Positions 11,649 through 23,000 of a stretch of 64,000 nucleotides of DNA are shown piece by piece. Both the position numbers and the translations under genes were made by a program. Numbering within the stretch: position 1 is the first letter of the stretch; each line of letters opens with the position of its first letter. Below the pieces are notes generated by a model that saw only the letters and a list, made by a program, of their open reading frames with translations, was not told the DNA's origin and made no database searches. Source of the DNA: Papiliotrema nemorosa (lineage: Eukaryota; Basidiomycota; Tremellomycetes; Tremellales; Rhynchogastremaceae); assembly GCA_032158125.1 (NCBI GenBank), contig JASKOT010000007.1:62001-126000 (forward strand), written 5' to 3'.

Positions 11649-12820
11649 TCAGTTCCACTTTTCCAAAGCATCGACACCCAATCGTTTGGTGATCATTCGC
11701 TCACTCAACTCCCATAGTGCGGTGCCGAGATTGACATCGGTTCCCTGGACGGTTTCTTTGCCCGGTTGTCCTGGATCGGAAAAGTAGTAACCGTTCCAGT
11801 CCTTCTCTACGACTTCATTGCTCAATGCAGCATAGAGTGCACTGTATGCACCTTGTTCGGGAGATCTACCCGTGGCGTAGGTCATGGTCTTGAGCATCTT
11901 GCCGAGGATTCCGGGGTATGCGGCTTCCCACTGTTCCTGCATCTTGGTATTGACCGTACCCGGGTGCACCGACAAGCTGATACTCAGCGACCACCCCATG
12001 ACGGTGAGGACTCACGCGTAAATGTTGTCATTGTTTGGCTTGACGACTTTGTCCCTGATGGCTTTTGCGTACAAGATCATGGCCAATTTGGTCCGTCCGT
12101 AAAGCTCTACCGGCCCCAGGTCTTTACCTCCATTGGTAACTTCGTCCTCTGATCCGAAATGGACACCTCGTCCTCGCTCTTTACTATCCTCGGAACCGGG
12201 AGCGAATCGGTGCATCTCGCTGGATTCGAATACGATACGAACACCTCCTTTGGACACGTCGGGGAGTTTCGAGGTTTTTCGTAGGAGAGGATAGAGGAGG
12301 TTGATCACGTAGAAGTGACCCAACGCATTGACCTGAGAGTTAGCGTTGATCATCCCAGGAGGACAATATGGAAGGCGCACCCCAAAGTGTCGGTCGATTC
12401 CGTCAGCGTCAAGACCGAATTGGTTGGTGTTGATCCCGGCAGAGCAGATCAACTAGACTCGTCAGTTCTGCAGGGTGTTCTTTTCACGGCTAGACTCACC
12501 AAGTCCAATCGGTCGAGCTTCTTGGCTAGACCCGTGAACACCTCCTTGACCTCTTTCAAATTTCCCAAATCACATCCCACCCATTCCACTTTGGCGTCTT
12601 TACCTTCCTTTTTACATTCTTCACTGATCCGAGCGATAGCCTCGTCTCCCTGTTCCTTTTTTCTGTTTACGAGGATGACCCTCGCCCCGAACAGCGCAAA
12701 GAATCGAGCTACCTCTTCTCCTATCCCTTCAGCTCCACCGGTAATTAGGGCTGTTTTGCCTGTCAAATCGGCCTTTTCAGGTCCAGCAGGTCCGATGATC
12801 GAGTGGAGGATTGACTGCAT
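11649..12820 (-). CDS. Short-chain dehydrogenase/reductase
   Basis: NAD(P)-dependent oxidoreductase of the SDR family; substrate unknown, closest in style to the WWOX/retinol-dehydrogenase-like or DHRS12-like groups. Predicted exons are 12500-12820, 12381-12452, 12016-12332 and 11649-11976, about 345 residues. The dinucleotide site TALITGGAEGIGEEV, the LICSAGI strand (NAG-type), the join HFGVNALGHFYV, and the catalytic Ser/Tyr-x3-Lys (SSEMHR and YGRTKLA) are all visible. The intron at 12333-12380 is 48 nt, has no in-frame stop, and its removal restores the SDR consensus. An upstream ATG exists at 12859, but it lies only about 12 nt from a TATA box, so I chose 12820. Confidence 0.88.
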
Positions 12821-12870
12821 GAGTAGTGAGCGAGTGAATGGGTGAGTAAGTGGGTACATTAAATGTACCC

Positions 12871-12881
12871 CTTTATATAAG
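12871..12881 (-). promoter_or_regulatory. TATA box of the SDR gene
   Basis: The minus strand reads ttatataaag here, 50-60 nt upstream of the chosen ATG at 12820. An AGGGG (stress-response-element core, 12868-12872) abuts it. The TATA position argues against use of the ATG at 12859. Confidence 0.5.
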
Positions 12882-12938
12882 TATCAAGACCCCCTCGGCA
12901 GTCGTCGTCGTCATGGACATGCTCGTGGATGACATGTC

Positions 12939-12959
12939 GGTGGTGGTGGTGGTGGTGGT
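12939..12959 (+). repeat. GGT trinucleotide run in a divergent promoter
   Basis: Seven GGT units lie between the SDR gene and the histidine-phosphatase gene. They are outside any supported coding exon, within a 534-bp divergent promoter region (12821-13354) in which I see no other clear element besides the SDR TATA box. Confidence 0.8.
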
Positions 12960-13354
12960 CATCATCGTCCAGCTCATGCTGATCTCATCGAAATCTTATC
13001 CTGAAACACGCAAAGCAACCCTTTCGGATCCGAAATGGTGTTACATCTCATCCCCTTCTTACTCTACACCTTCGCAGCTTTGTTGGTCAACTTGCGCTCA
13101 TTCTCAGCCAAGTCGAGAACGACAGACCAGATGTCACAAGGAGATATCAATTAAAGGTTCAGTCGACTATATCATTTCTCGACTCGCTGGACGACACATT
13201 ACCCACCCTTTGATCAGCAACTCCTCTTGCGCCCCACTGACCAGTACAAAAAGCATGCGCAGTGCAACATTGCATCTTCTGTCTATCTCTAGTCCCCCCA
13301 CACTTCGACACTCTTGTTAATCTTGATTTGCTTTCCAGCTCGCGACCTCGAGAC

Positions 13355-14205
13355 ATGCTGCTGTACATTGTTCGACATGGTCAAACGGATCAGTGGGTCC
13401 ACCATGACGCATATGCAATCTCGACTGATATCCAGCAATATCCAAGGGATTATCCAGGGTCAACTGGATACCCCGCTGAATGATTGGGGACGGAAAGAGT
13501 CGACTCGACTCGCAGAACACCTCTCGACGAGGGTCAAGTTTGAGGAAGCCTACACTTCGCCTCTTTCTCGAGCTCACGAGGTGAGATTTTCCCATGGCGC
13601 ACGGAAGGTCAACTGACATGGCAGACCGCTTCGATCATCATGTCTCGTCAAAAGACAAATGTCAGGCTACAGTCTCATCCCGCTTTGATGGAAAGGGGTC
13701 TTGGGAGTCTTGAGGGGAATAGGAGAAAGAGAGGCGAACCTCTGCCGGATGACGTCGAGACACCCAACAAGTGAGTCGGATCTTGACCAAGCGCAACTGC
13801 GGCTGCATGATCACTCGGCGATTCTCATCGCGTGACATACTAAACTCCAGGGTGATTGAACGGATCTATGAATGGCTCGCCGAGCTATTCGAGGCGCATA
13901 CCACTCCGCCCGGATCCTTGAAAGAGCCCACAATCGAAACGGTCGATACGCCCAAAATCCTGGTAGTCTCCCATTCGGCATGGATCACCTATTTCCTCCA
14001 AGCGGTACTATCCAAACCTCTTCAATTCGACTACCTCAAAGGGGTCAACCTCAATGCGCATATGATCAATACGTGCGTGATGACGATGAGGATCTGGCAA
14101 TCCAGTCGAGGAAGATGGAGGGGACTGATCACTTCTTATGGGGAGACGGGGCATTTGAAAGGGATGGAAGAGCCGGTCATCGATTCGGCAGATTTGGTCA
14201 AATAG
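13355..14205 (+). CDS. Histidine phosphatase (phosphoglycerate-mutase-like)
   Basis: Predicted exons 13355-13392, 13436-13580, 13625-13770 and 13851-14205 give 227 residues. The catalytic RHGQTD motif sits at residues 7-12, spliced to a GQLDTPLNDWG segment typical of PGAM-type broad-specificity phosphatases (TIGAR or phosphoserine-phosphatase-like). SPLSRA (proton-donor region) and VVSHSAWI (second catalytic His) complete the active site. The usual glutamate block appears as LMERGLGSLEG. The short length and lack of phosphoglycerate-mutase landmarks favour a phosphatase over a glycolytic mutase; the substrate cannot be told from sequence. It diverges from the SDR gene. Confidence 0.9.
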
Positions 14206-14368
14206 GTCTTGTTGCCATTGCAGTTACAACAGCTATGATCTATAATGAGGGGAGTGCAACAATTCGAATAAGAGAGCAAAAGAGATTAGACATATTCATA
14301 GATTGGCCTACAACTTGATTACAACAATGTATTGTCCATCTGCCCGCAGCCCAATCGTTTCGCGGGCT

Positions 14369-15814
14369 TCACATAGGCCCACCACCATCCACTTCCACCC
14401 ATGCTGATCGTGTGCTGCGCCCTTCAACGAGCGGAACATCCATGCCAAGTCCGATCGTAGGGCCCATGACTCCATTTGCGACTTCACCAATGAATCTTCT
14501 GTACCCATCTTCATCTTCCGACTCTAGTATAGCCGAGTGTACAATGTTGATACTGATCTCGTCATCTTCCTCGTGTAGGTGCATTGCGCCCGAAGGAGGG
14601 GAGACAGATTGAGGTGGAGTGGGGAAATGGACCTTTGACCCAAACAGACCGCTCAAAGTGGTAGGCGACGGGGAGAGGATTGGAATCGCTCCTGGGTGTT
14701 CATCTGGGGTGGTAGGTGGACTCAGTGGGGCGTACATGGTCGGAGGTGTGCTGAATCCCCACTTGGTAGAGGGTAGCATGATAGGAGATGATAGAGGTTG
14801 GTCGAAACAGTTTCTCCTCTTCTCCTCCCAATGCGCCTTGAGTCGACGGACGTCCCTTCGAGTGAGATGATCGATCCCTACTACCTTGATCTCTTTCATC
14901 CTTGTCGGTTTACCCTCATGTACCACCTTGAGATGCCACAGTGCTTCGAAAGAGACATGATCCAGTCGACTGAGATCCAAAGTCTCGATTGTAGGTGGTA
15001 AATCTTCCAAGAAATCCGATAAAACAGTCGGGGACAGGTGCGTACAACTCGCCATTTTTAGCGTGCGTAGATTCCGCAGCGGATGGACCTCGTCTATCGG
15101 TCCCGTGGGAAGGGAAGATATCGCTGTAAATCCCACATCTAGATGCTGCAGCCCATCTCCCTCTTTCCCAATGTCGGCCAACCACGATATCCACCTTGAT
15201 CCGACCAGACCGGACCCTTTGACATCGAGATACTCCAATTCTGTCCCTATTCTCCTCAACACACCTCCTAAATCTGCACCAGGTAGATGCGCCGCGGAAA
15301 AGGGAACAGAGAGTGATTTAAGTCGACTGGGTGGGATGGCCTCTAGAAGTGATATCAATGCCGATGGCGAGTGACCAGATCTTGTTGTGAGATATGGAAA
15401 GAGGTTGAGATCGAGGTATCGGACAGATTGCATGATCTGGTCTTTCATGATGCTGGGAAGGGGGCTGGGTATTGACAGCAGGGTGAGGTGGGTGTATAGT
15501 ACAGGGGTGAGAACGAGGGTCGACCATTGTTTCGATACACCTCGAAGGGCGAGTAACTCTTCCCAATCTAGATGCCGAAAGATGGAGAGCATAAGCTCCT
15601 CGGGGAGGTTGGCGATTGGACTTGCCCCGTGGAGCGGGGGCTGAAGTTCGAATCGCTTTCTCGACCGGTAAGAAGGCCGAGGGTATGAGCTGTACTCTGT
15701 GGTGAATCGTGGACAGGGTCGTGTGAGTGGGGCATTGGGGAATGCCGATGGGAGCAGGGCCAGATGAGAATGCCGCGAGAGGATTGTACTGGGAGGGAGG
15801 AGAGTGATGTCCAT
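14369..15814 (-). CDS. F-box protein with leucine-rich-repeat-like region
   Basis: A single-exon gene of 481 residues when started at 15814. The frame stays open upstream to 15976, but that extra sequence is low in complexity and the stretch from 15814 starts cleanly. The F-box lies near residues 68-108 (IANLPEELMLSIFRHLDWEE, then LRGVSKQWSTLVLTP). Irregular leucine-rich repeats follow (for example LKSLSVPFSAA, LEYLDVKGSGL, LQHLDVGFTAI, LRTLKMASC, IETLDLSRLDHVS). The last ~150 residues are Pro/Ser-rich and end in an acidic patch. By analogy with Fbxl proteins it should recruit a substrate to an SCF ligase; the substrate is unknown. NOP4 lies upstream on the same strand. Confidence 0.85.
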   Translation of the reverse strand: MDITLLPPSTILSRHSHLALLPSAFPNAPLTRPCPRFTTEYSSYPRPSYRSRKRFELQPPLHGASPIANLPEELMLSIFRHLDWEELLALRGVSKQWSTLVLTPVLYTHLTLLSIPSPLPSIMKDQIMQSVRYLDLNLFPYLTTRSGHSPSALISLLEAIPPSRLKSLSVPFSAAHLPGADLGGVLRRIGTELEYLDVKGSGLVGSRWISWLADIGKEGDGLQHLDVGFTAISSLPTGPIDEVHPLRNLRTLKMASCTHLSPTVLSDFLEDLPPTIETLDLSRLDHVSFEALWHLKVVHEGKPTRMKEIKVVGIDHLTRRDVRRLKAHWEEKRRNCFDQPLSSPIMLPSTKWGFSTPPTMYAPLSPPTTPDEHPGAIPILSPSPTTLSGLFGSKVHFPTPPQSVSPPSGAMHLHEEDDEISINIVHSAILESEDEDGYRRFIGEVANGVMGPTIGLGMDVPLVEGRSTRSAWVEVDGGGPM

Positions 15815-16055
15815 CTTGAGACTGTAGACCACTGGTCTGATGTCCTGACCTCTGCTATAGACGAGATGAAGAGTGATAGTGGTGGACAATGAGGATCCAA
15901 GTCGAGTTCCCTTTGTTGACACTACGTCACCCTTGCCTTTGACGCCGGATCCGGAAATACACCATAGTGCACCCAACCTCTTTCATGGCTCAATGCATAA
16001 CCATGCCATCCGACCATGCATACACACCAACTCGCACGCTGTAGCATCCACTGGA

Positions 16056-19000
16056 CTACTTTCCACCCTTGCGAGCTTTCCTCTTCCTACCGATCAGTCC
16101 TCCGAGATGAGCGCCAAGCTTCTCCAGACCCCTCTTCTCTGCTTCGCCACCACCGCTCGCATCTTCGGGTCCCCTTTTCACCCTTTCACCCTTCTGCCCG
16201 CCATCTTTGCCATCTTTCGAGTGTGCCTTCTTATCTCTCCTCTTGTCACCCTTCTTCCCATCTCGCTTGGTCTTCTTCTGAGGTTGTCCATCCTCGCCTT
16301 CACTGTCTACTGCTTCGATGGCCTTTCGTTTGCCAATCTCTGGTCGGCCATTTTCTCTGGTAGCGCCGATCTTGTCTACTCTTCGTTTCACGACCTGAAC
16401 CATTAGCACAAGAAGTCAAACGCAATCAAAAAACTCACCTGAACATTCTCAATACTAAATTCGATCATCAGAGTTTTCCCACCCCTCATTCCATTCTCTG
16501 TGCCTTTCTCTGCCAAACGGCTTTCCAGCCTTTTCACCCTTGCTTCGAGCTCCTCCACATCTGCCTTTTTCTCTTCCCTAGCTTTCTCCAGATTGGCCTT
16601 GGTCCGATCCAGAATTTCTTGCAGTTCGGCTTTCCACCATTCCCCTAATAATGCCCCGGCATCTTTATTGTTGTTGGCCCATCGGAGAACCTTGAGAGCA
16701 TCCTTGTGCGAACGCATCTCCAAGAAACCGTACCCCTTGGATCGACCTTGACCGGTCAAAGGATCGAGCTTTTCCGATTGTCTGACCACCTTGGACTGGA
16801 TCACAGCCGTCTCTCGTTCCCCTCGCTTCCGCTTTTCCTTCCTGGCAGCAATGGCGGGTGAAAGGGTCTCGTCCGTCTCTTCGGCTCGTGAAAGGCCTTC
16901 TCGAGTTTCAGCCTCGACCTCGGCATCAAAGTCGCGAATTGCATGAATGGCCAGTCTTTTCAGACCTCGATCAGTGACAAACAGGGGGAGTTGCCGGATA
17001 GACAATCGGGTTTTGGAAATGTAGAGGGAAGGGTTGGATCTGAGCAGAGTTCGTCGAGCATTGAAGGATGCTTGTCGCTTCTCGACCTCTGCCTCGGGCA
17101 GTGCCGAGGCGGCCGGGGAGTTTGGGAAGATGACTGATACGTCAGTCGCGCGAAAAGCTTGAAAATCCGGCAACTCACCACCCTCTCGCATCAGATAGGT
17201 GTTCCTCTTGTCTCCGGTCATCCTGGCTCTCTCGCTGTCTTCTTTCATCCTCGAGGCATCCTCTCGTGTGACAGCACGGGTGACCTCGAGTGTCCTGCCA
17301 TGAATGACCAAACGGCTAGCCAGCGAAGATGAGGGATCGGCAGTCAGGACGGAAGGAAGCGCAAAGGGGTTGTTGTTTCCACCGAGCTGGCCATGAGCAT
17401 TGCGACTTGCCCATAGTTTAAGACTCACAGGCATAGAGTTTGCTCCCGTCTCGGACGCCACTCGTTGAGCTTCTTCAATAGCAGCATCGGCGTGCTCGAC
17501 GTTCCAAAAGCAGACGAAGCCGGTACCTCGAGATCGACCGGTGACCTTGTCGATCGTGATTCTTGCATAACGCAAGGGACCAAACTGGCGGAACCTGATT
17601 ATCAGTTTATGATGTATCGTTTGTTTCGTGAGACTCACAAGGTGTTGAGCTCTTGTTCGGTGACTTCGAAAGGAAGATTGCGAATGAACAGCGTGGATCC
17701 AACGTCCACAGTCGGTAAAGACGGCTTGACGGGCGTTTCCTCGTCTTCTCCCTCATCGGACCTAACATCCATGGTGACATCGCCATCCACCTCCTCTTCA
17801 TCTGCATCATCGTCATCTGAATCGCTGTCATTCGACTCCGACTCGCTGTCCGAGCTTGACGAAGAGCCAGAGTCTGATCCCTCTTCCTTTTCCTCTGCCT
17901 TGGGTTTGGCTTTTTCCCACTGATCCTTGCTCAACGCCCAGTCGACAGCTACCGGCCGACCCTCTCCCTCTACAGCCTTTGCCTTTCCCTTCTTGGATCC
18001 TGCCGGTGACGCCTTGGGAATGACTTTTCCATTGATCTTCTCCATGGCTGCTTCTGCGTCTTTTCGAGTGAGGAACCATACAAAGGCAAAACCCCTCGCT
18101 CTTGGTGGGGCAGGTTTTGACGGGTCATTGGATGTGAGCTTGGATGGGGCAGTAGGGAGGTTGATTGAATGGATCGGGCCAAAGGGGAGGAAGGCAGCGC
18201 GTAGGTCTTGCTCCGTTGTCTAATTGTCAGCTCAGGTATAGCACCTCGGATACACGATACCCACGTCCCAGGCCAGATTTCGGATGATCAACCGTCCTGC
18301 ATGACTGGGAGCCTTGCCCTCGCCAGAGCCAGTGACAAGCTTCTCCAACCGTTTCTTCAGCACACAGGATAATAATGAGCCCTTGTACGTGTGTCCATGC
18401 AGCTTTGGTATGCCTTGAAGAGCTTCATTGTGGGACGGAAAGACGATATGAGCTATCTCATCAGCCCTTCAGCTTGTGTGACGCGATCAAGCCGAGACCT
18501 ACCCGTGTTATCCTCGCCCTCGACCGGGTATTTTAGGTCGACACCATCATGAACTTTTCTTATCTTCTTCCACAAGACTGCCTTGGTGAGGTCCGCGGGG
18601 AGACCAGTCAACACCAACGTCCGAATCGCATCAGGGTCCGAGGCGGTCGATACTGCTGCTTCCCTCCTCTGTTTCTTGGGCTCGGATGACTTGGGTTGAC
18701 TCCTCTCTTTGTGCGTTGGCTGCATGTTAGCTCCACCTATAGCTAAGATGGGCTCAATGCACCTTGGTATCGGCCCACGATACCCTGATCTTCCTCCCTT
18801 TATCTCCGAACGCACTCCCGTCCAACTCCTCTACAGCCTTCTCGGCGTCCTCTCTCAAGCTGTACGTGACGTATCCCACACCTTTCGACTTGCCAGTCTC
18901 CTTGTCCGTAGTGACAAAGCCATGTCTCACGGGTCCGAGGTAGGAGAAATGAGTGATGAGATCGGTGGTGGTAGCGGTATAAGGTAAAGACGATACGAAC

Positions 19001-19141
19001 ACGGTCGTGCTGCAAAGTCAGCCCTTTCTTGATTCTACACTGGGTTTGAGCGCACTTTTGTTTCTCCTTTTGTTTCCCGCTGGCGGCGGATGATGAACCA
19101 GCATGAGCCTCCATCTCGAGAGGGATAAAGTCTTCCGACAT
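16056..19141 (-). CDS. NOP4: Nucleolar RNA-binding protein Nop4/RBM28
   Basis: Nop4 (human RBM28) is a multi-RRM nucleolar factor needed for 27S pre-rRNA processing and 60S assembly. The reading frame is split over about eight exons. RRM-like modules appear in order: TTVFVSSLPYTATTTDLITH; RTLVLTGLPADLTKAVL; RLIIRNLAWDV with GFAFVWF; STLFIRNLPFEVTEQELNTL with GTGFVCFWN; and a degenerate last one, RLSIRQLPLFVTDRGL, with SKGYGFLEM. An acidic Ser/Asp-rich linker lies at about 17770-17890, and the C-terminus (16056-16400) is a Lys/Arg/Gly tail typical of nucleolar proteins. The start at 19141 is spliced to the first RRM by a 46-nt intron. It diverges from RPB12 across 229 bp. Confidence 0.92.
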
Positions 19142-19370
19142 TGTTAGTTGGCCTCCCCGATGTGCGCAGCGAGTTGAGTGAGGTGCAGGTGGACCTTTTG
19201 ACTTCTGAAATCTTCAGACATCTGCCGGCATCCAACCGGTGACAACACGTCATGCTTTTAGGGGAATTGATAAGGCGATGTGTTGTGGGTGGCGAATCCC
19301 ACCCCTCCAGATTCTTCAGAGATGGACGTCTAGCTGTATTACCCCACCCATATAATCACTCCATCTCGAC
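19142..19370. promoter_or_regulatory. Divergent promoter region NOP4/RPB12
   Basis: A 229-bp gap between divergent starts of two growth genes (60S assembly and a shared polymerase subunit), so co-regulation through shared elements is plausible. I see no clear TATA box or repeat. Confidence 0.4.
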
Positions 19371-19755
19371 ATGTCGCAAAATACCTCTCAATGGCAATCG
19401 CAGAATCCAAACCCTATGCCTGCTAGGGCTGCTCAGGAACCGCCAAAGGAGATCCCATACCTGTGCGGAGGTGCGTTTCATCGACTTTTGAGCCATCCCT
19501 TCCTTCTCGACCGCTCAGCTTCCTTGCCAATATTTAGTTCAGCATGCCAACACCCAACAGATGTCTTTTTGGATGATGGCTGACTGTACAGACTGCGGTG
19601 CTACATCATCCATGAAGGCACAAGAGACGGTTCGATGTAAAGAGTGCGGACACCGAGTCATGTACAAGCCTAGAACCCACCGAAGTGCGTCACCTCTTAT
19701 CCACCTGACCCTGCTTGAGAACTAATATGCAGTCGTTCAATTCGAGGCCAGATAG
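19371..19755 (+). CDS. RPC10: RNA polymerases I, II and III shared subunit Rpb12 (Rpc10)
   Basis: This small zinc-binding subunit is shared by all three nuclear RNA polymerases and sits at the Rpb3/Rpb2 assembly platform. Three exons (19371-19470, 19592-19684 and 19733-19755) encode 71 residues, as expected. The zinc ribbon is complete: YLCGDCGA supplies the first CxxC and VRCKECGHRV the second, followed by MYKPRTHRIVQFEAR, nearly the universal family C-terminus. The N-terminal ~28 residues are Gln/Pro/Asn-rich and variable, also as in the family. The last exon is only 23 nt. With RPB7 it is the second Pol II subunit in the window, 16 kb away, with no sign of functional clustering. Confidence 0.95.
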
Positions 19756-20002
19756 CTCGAGGTTTTTCTGCACCCTTGCTTTGGATACTTTGGCAGCCCT
19801 TATATCCCTCACGTTCTCCCTGTCACGTCCATACAACTTCTTTCGCATGTAACGACCTCATGACCACCTGCCCACTGCGCTGTTACTGATGTACGCTATC
19901 ATACGGATCCTGACCCGTGGAGTCGGATTAAATGGCATTATAGCAGCATGGCAGCGATACAACCGCAGTCACCTATATACACGTCACACCATACAACCCA
20001 GT

Positions 20003-23000
20003 CTATCGCCTCGTCGCAGCCACTGGCGTTTTAGCGACCTCGTCTTCATCTGCCTCTTCCTCATCATCATAATCCTCACTCGTGCCCACGCTCAAATCGG
20101 CACGTACGTCCCTTCTCCCTCTCAATCCACTCTTCACCCCCGGATCTCCCGACCACTCGAGGACCCTCTCTGCGTCTTCCGACTCTCGTCGATGCAGACT
20201 TGTCATACTCCTCTGCAGACTTTTTTCCAATTTCCTCTCGCCTTGCTTTTTGATCCTCAGCGCGATGGCCTCTTGCAGAGCGTCCACGTAAATGTCATAT
20301 CTAGCTTGCTCGGCCATCAAGTATTTACACCTTGCCGTCCAATTCGCATGCGCTTTTGTCGAATTCTTCGAATGGGCCGAGTACTGCCTGTCAGCAGAGA
20401 CATCGCAATCAATTAACACATACCAGCTTCACCATGGGACCCTCGAGGAGTCGGTGGGCCTCGAGATCATCCTTGATCGTCTTTACGTATCCCGTCAACG
20501 TGTCCAGTTGCGCTTCCTCTTCCAATGGACTGGGCATCATGCTAGGTTGAGGAGGTTTCCAGTCGTTGATGTATAGTCTATCAGCCGGAGTCGTACTGAA
20601 TGATCTCCGACCATATGTCGATGTGTTGAAGCGAGACATGTTGCTTCGACCCGAACGGATACTCGCTTTGTCGTCTTCTGGACTATTGGATCCATCGCCA
20701 TGTAGGCTTATATCGGAGATTCTGTTCCAGCCGTACTCCATGTTGGACACCCCGCCTTGTAGAGGTTGCCTCGAGCGACGAGCAGACCAATAGTTGCACG
20801 TGTTGACCCATTCCGTCACCAGGTCGTCCGTGCCCGCTGCAAGGTACAGCGCTTCGTTGGTAGGGAGCGTCATGCAAAAGACATATGGTTTGTCTTTGCC
20901 GTAACCACCTTTGAGAGGGACTGACGACGTGTGGATGAGCGGATACCTCCCTGCGGCATTGGCATTGTTCTGCCGTCAGTCTCTGATTGTGACTCGACGA
21001 CACTCACCAGCCAATTTCCCCCGCCCACGGCGCCAAACATGGCCCCGCTGCTGCCTTGACCAAAGGTGAACAAGAGCATCTCGCCTTTCTGTACCACGGC
21101 AAAGAATTGCTTCCATTCTTTCTTGGATGTCTTTCGCATGCCAATTTCCATGCCCGTCCGCCTCCACAACATTCCCTCTTTGGCCCAAGGTGCGCCTAGC
21201 AATGCCAATTCATCATCGTTCAAGTCGTCATCTGTCGTTTCTGCCGAGGCGACGGACGCTGCACTGTTCTTTTCATCCTCTTGCTCTCGGATGACGGTAT
21301 GCGACAAGTTGGACGCAAAGCCAATGGTCGCTGAAAAGGAGTTCATGTTGTCCCCTATGGATGTGGCGTAAGAACCAGTCGGACTGAGTCGACCATCGGA
21401 GCCTGCATAGCCGGGACCGTATGGATTGTTCATGAGCCCCTGCATACCGCGAATACTGCCTCTTTTGAGAGCATTGATGCGATCGTTGGATTTTCCAGAC
21501 GGGCTTCTCATGGAGGAACCTCTGAAATCGCTACCGACAGACATGATCGATTGGCGATTACTTGTAGGCGCAGAATCACCGATCGGTAGGAGAATTCTGT
21601 CGGCTCGCACCTGGTTGTATATGTCCTGTCGTGTGAGCTGGGGAATTCAGCGGGCTAGGTTCTCACCTTGAGTGCAGACTCTGCATCCACTTCCCATTGC
21701 TTGTTGTACGTAAACGAGCTGACAGTAGTTGAACTCGCCCTGGTCTTGCCCTCTGCCAGGGAATCCCCTGCAATACTGACCGATCGTTCGCTGTCTTGTC
21801 GTGTCGGAGGTGGCACAGATTGGACCACTGGTGCACTGGCGGAACGGTGCGCCAAGGGAGTGACATGGCTGGGCCGACGTGACAGACCTTGATTCAGTGA
21901 CGGATTTGAGCCGAGTCGGACACTGCCGGAATCATCTCGGACCAAATCTGGCGTCGATGCGCCAGGATCTGCGGAAGGCATGGATTCTTGAATCGCTCGC
22001 AACGAGTTTCTGACGAAATCGGCTCGAGACATGTGCTTGACCAGATCGGCAATGTGGAGATCCGTATTGAGCATGAGCATGGCTCCAGTGACGGTATGTA
22101 CTACACCCGGCGTGCCGAATACAGTCGTCGGGTTACATTCGTAATACCTTGCCGAGAAGCCTTCAATGATGCGGTCGATTTCTTGAGACTCTGCACGGAG
22201 ATGCAGTTTTGCGCACAAGTCCCTGTCCCTCAGCCAGATTGTCCGTATGTACACAGGGTAGGCTTACCTGAAAGCATCGACAAGGGATTGGCCTTTCATG
22301 TCGAAATACTGCATATAGTATCTCAGGGCCACAGCGTTGACCGCACGTCTGTAAATTAGCCTTGCCTGAGGGCGAGAACACTCACGGTCCACCCAAAAAC
22401 TCGGCCACTTTGTCCGCCTGGACACTCGAAAAGTCATTCTCCAGAAACTCGCAAGCCAATCTTCGCCCCTTTTCCTCGTCGTCCTCGTCGGTATCCTCCT
22501 GACCACGTCTGGATCCGATGGGTGTCTTGACAATCTCCATATTGTCAGTAACGGTACTAGGAGCGCGTGGGGCCGGGGATGATCGTCCCCACGGCGTGGC
22601 AATAGCGCCGTGTGCTCCGCTGCGACCACTGAAGCCTGATCCGGCGATACTGGATACTTGTGGACTATTGACCAGTCTCACGGAAGCGGGAGATAAGGGA
22701 GGAAGTTCTGCTTCGCGATTGGCTCGCAAAGTCGTGTCTTCTCCAGTTGATTTGGGCGCAAAATCCGCCTCGCCTATTTGAAGCGGGGATCCCAGGTTTG
22801 GGGCGACTAGGGATGGGTAGGTACCCGTATCTGTCTTGGTGCGCCTCCTCGAGGATGAGCTGGACGACCTGGAGACTGACGTCGGGAGTACAAGGCTGTC
22901 CTCGAGCGGTCGAGATGAAGGGACGGGAGAAGATGGGCTTCTTTGTTGAAGGCTTGCACCACTGTCGATACGCGGAGATCCGCCGTTGGGTAGGGAGGAG

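Noticed and set aside
12850..13320. 156-codon plus-strand frame with poly-Val stretch
   Set aside because: It reads through the GGT repeat and the SDR TATA region; composition is repeat-driven, there are no domains, and it lies in a divergent promoter.
15640..15660. tRNA B-box-like sequence (gttcgaatc)
   Set aside because: It lies inside the F-box/LRR gene, and no A box or cloverleaf is found. Other B-box-like strings in the window fail in the same way.
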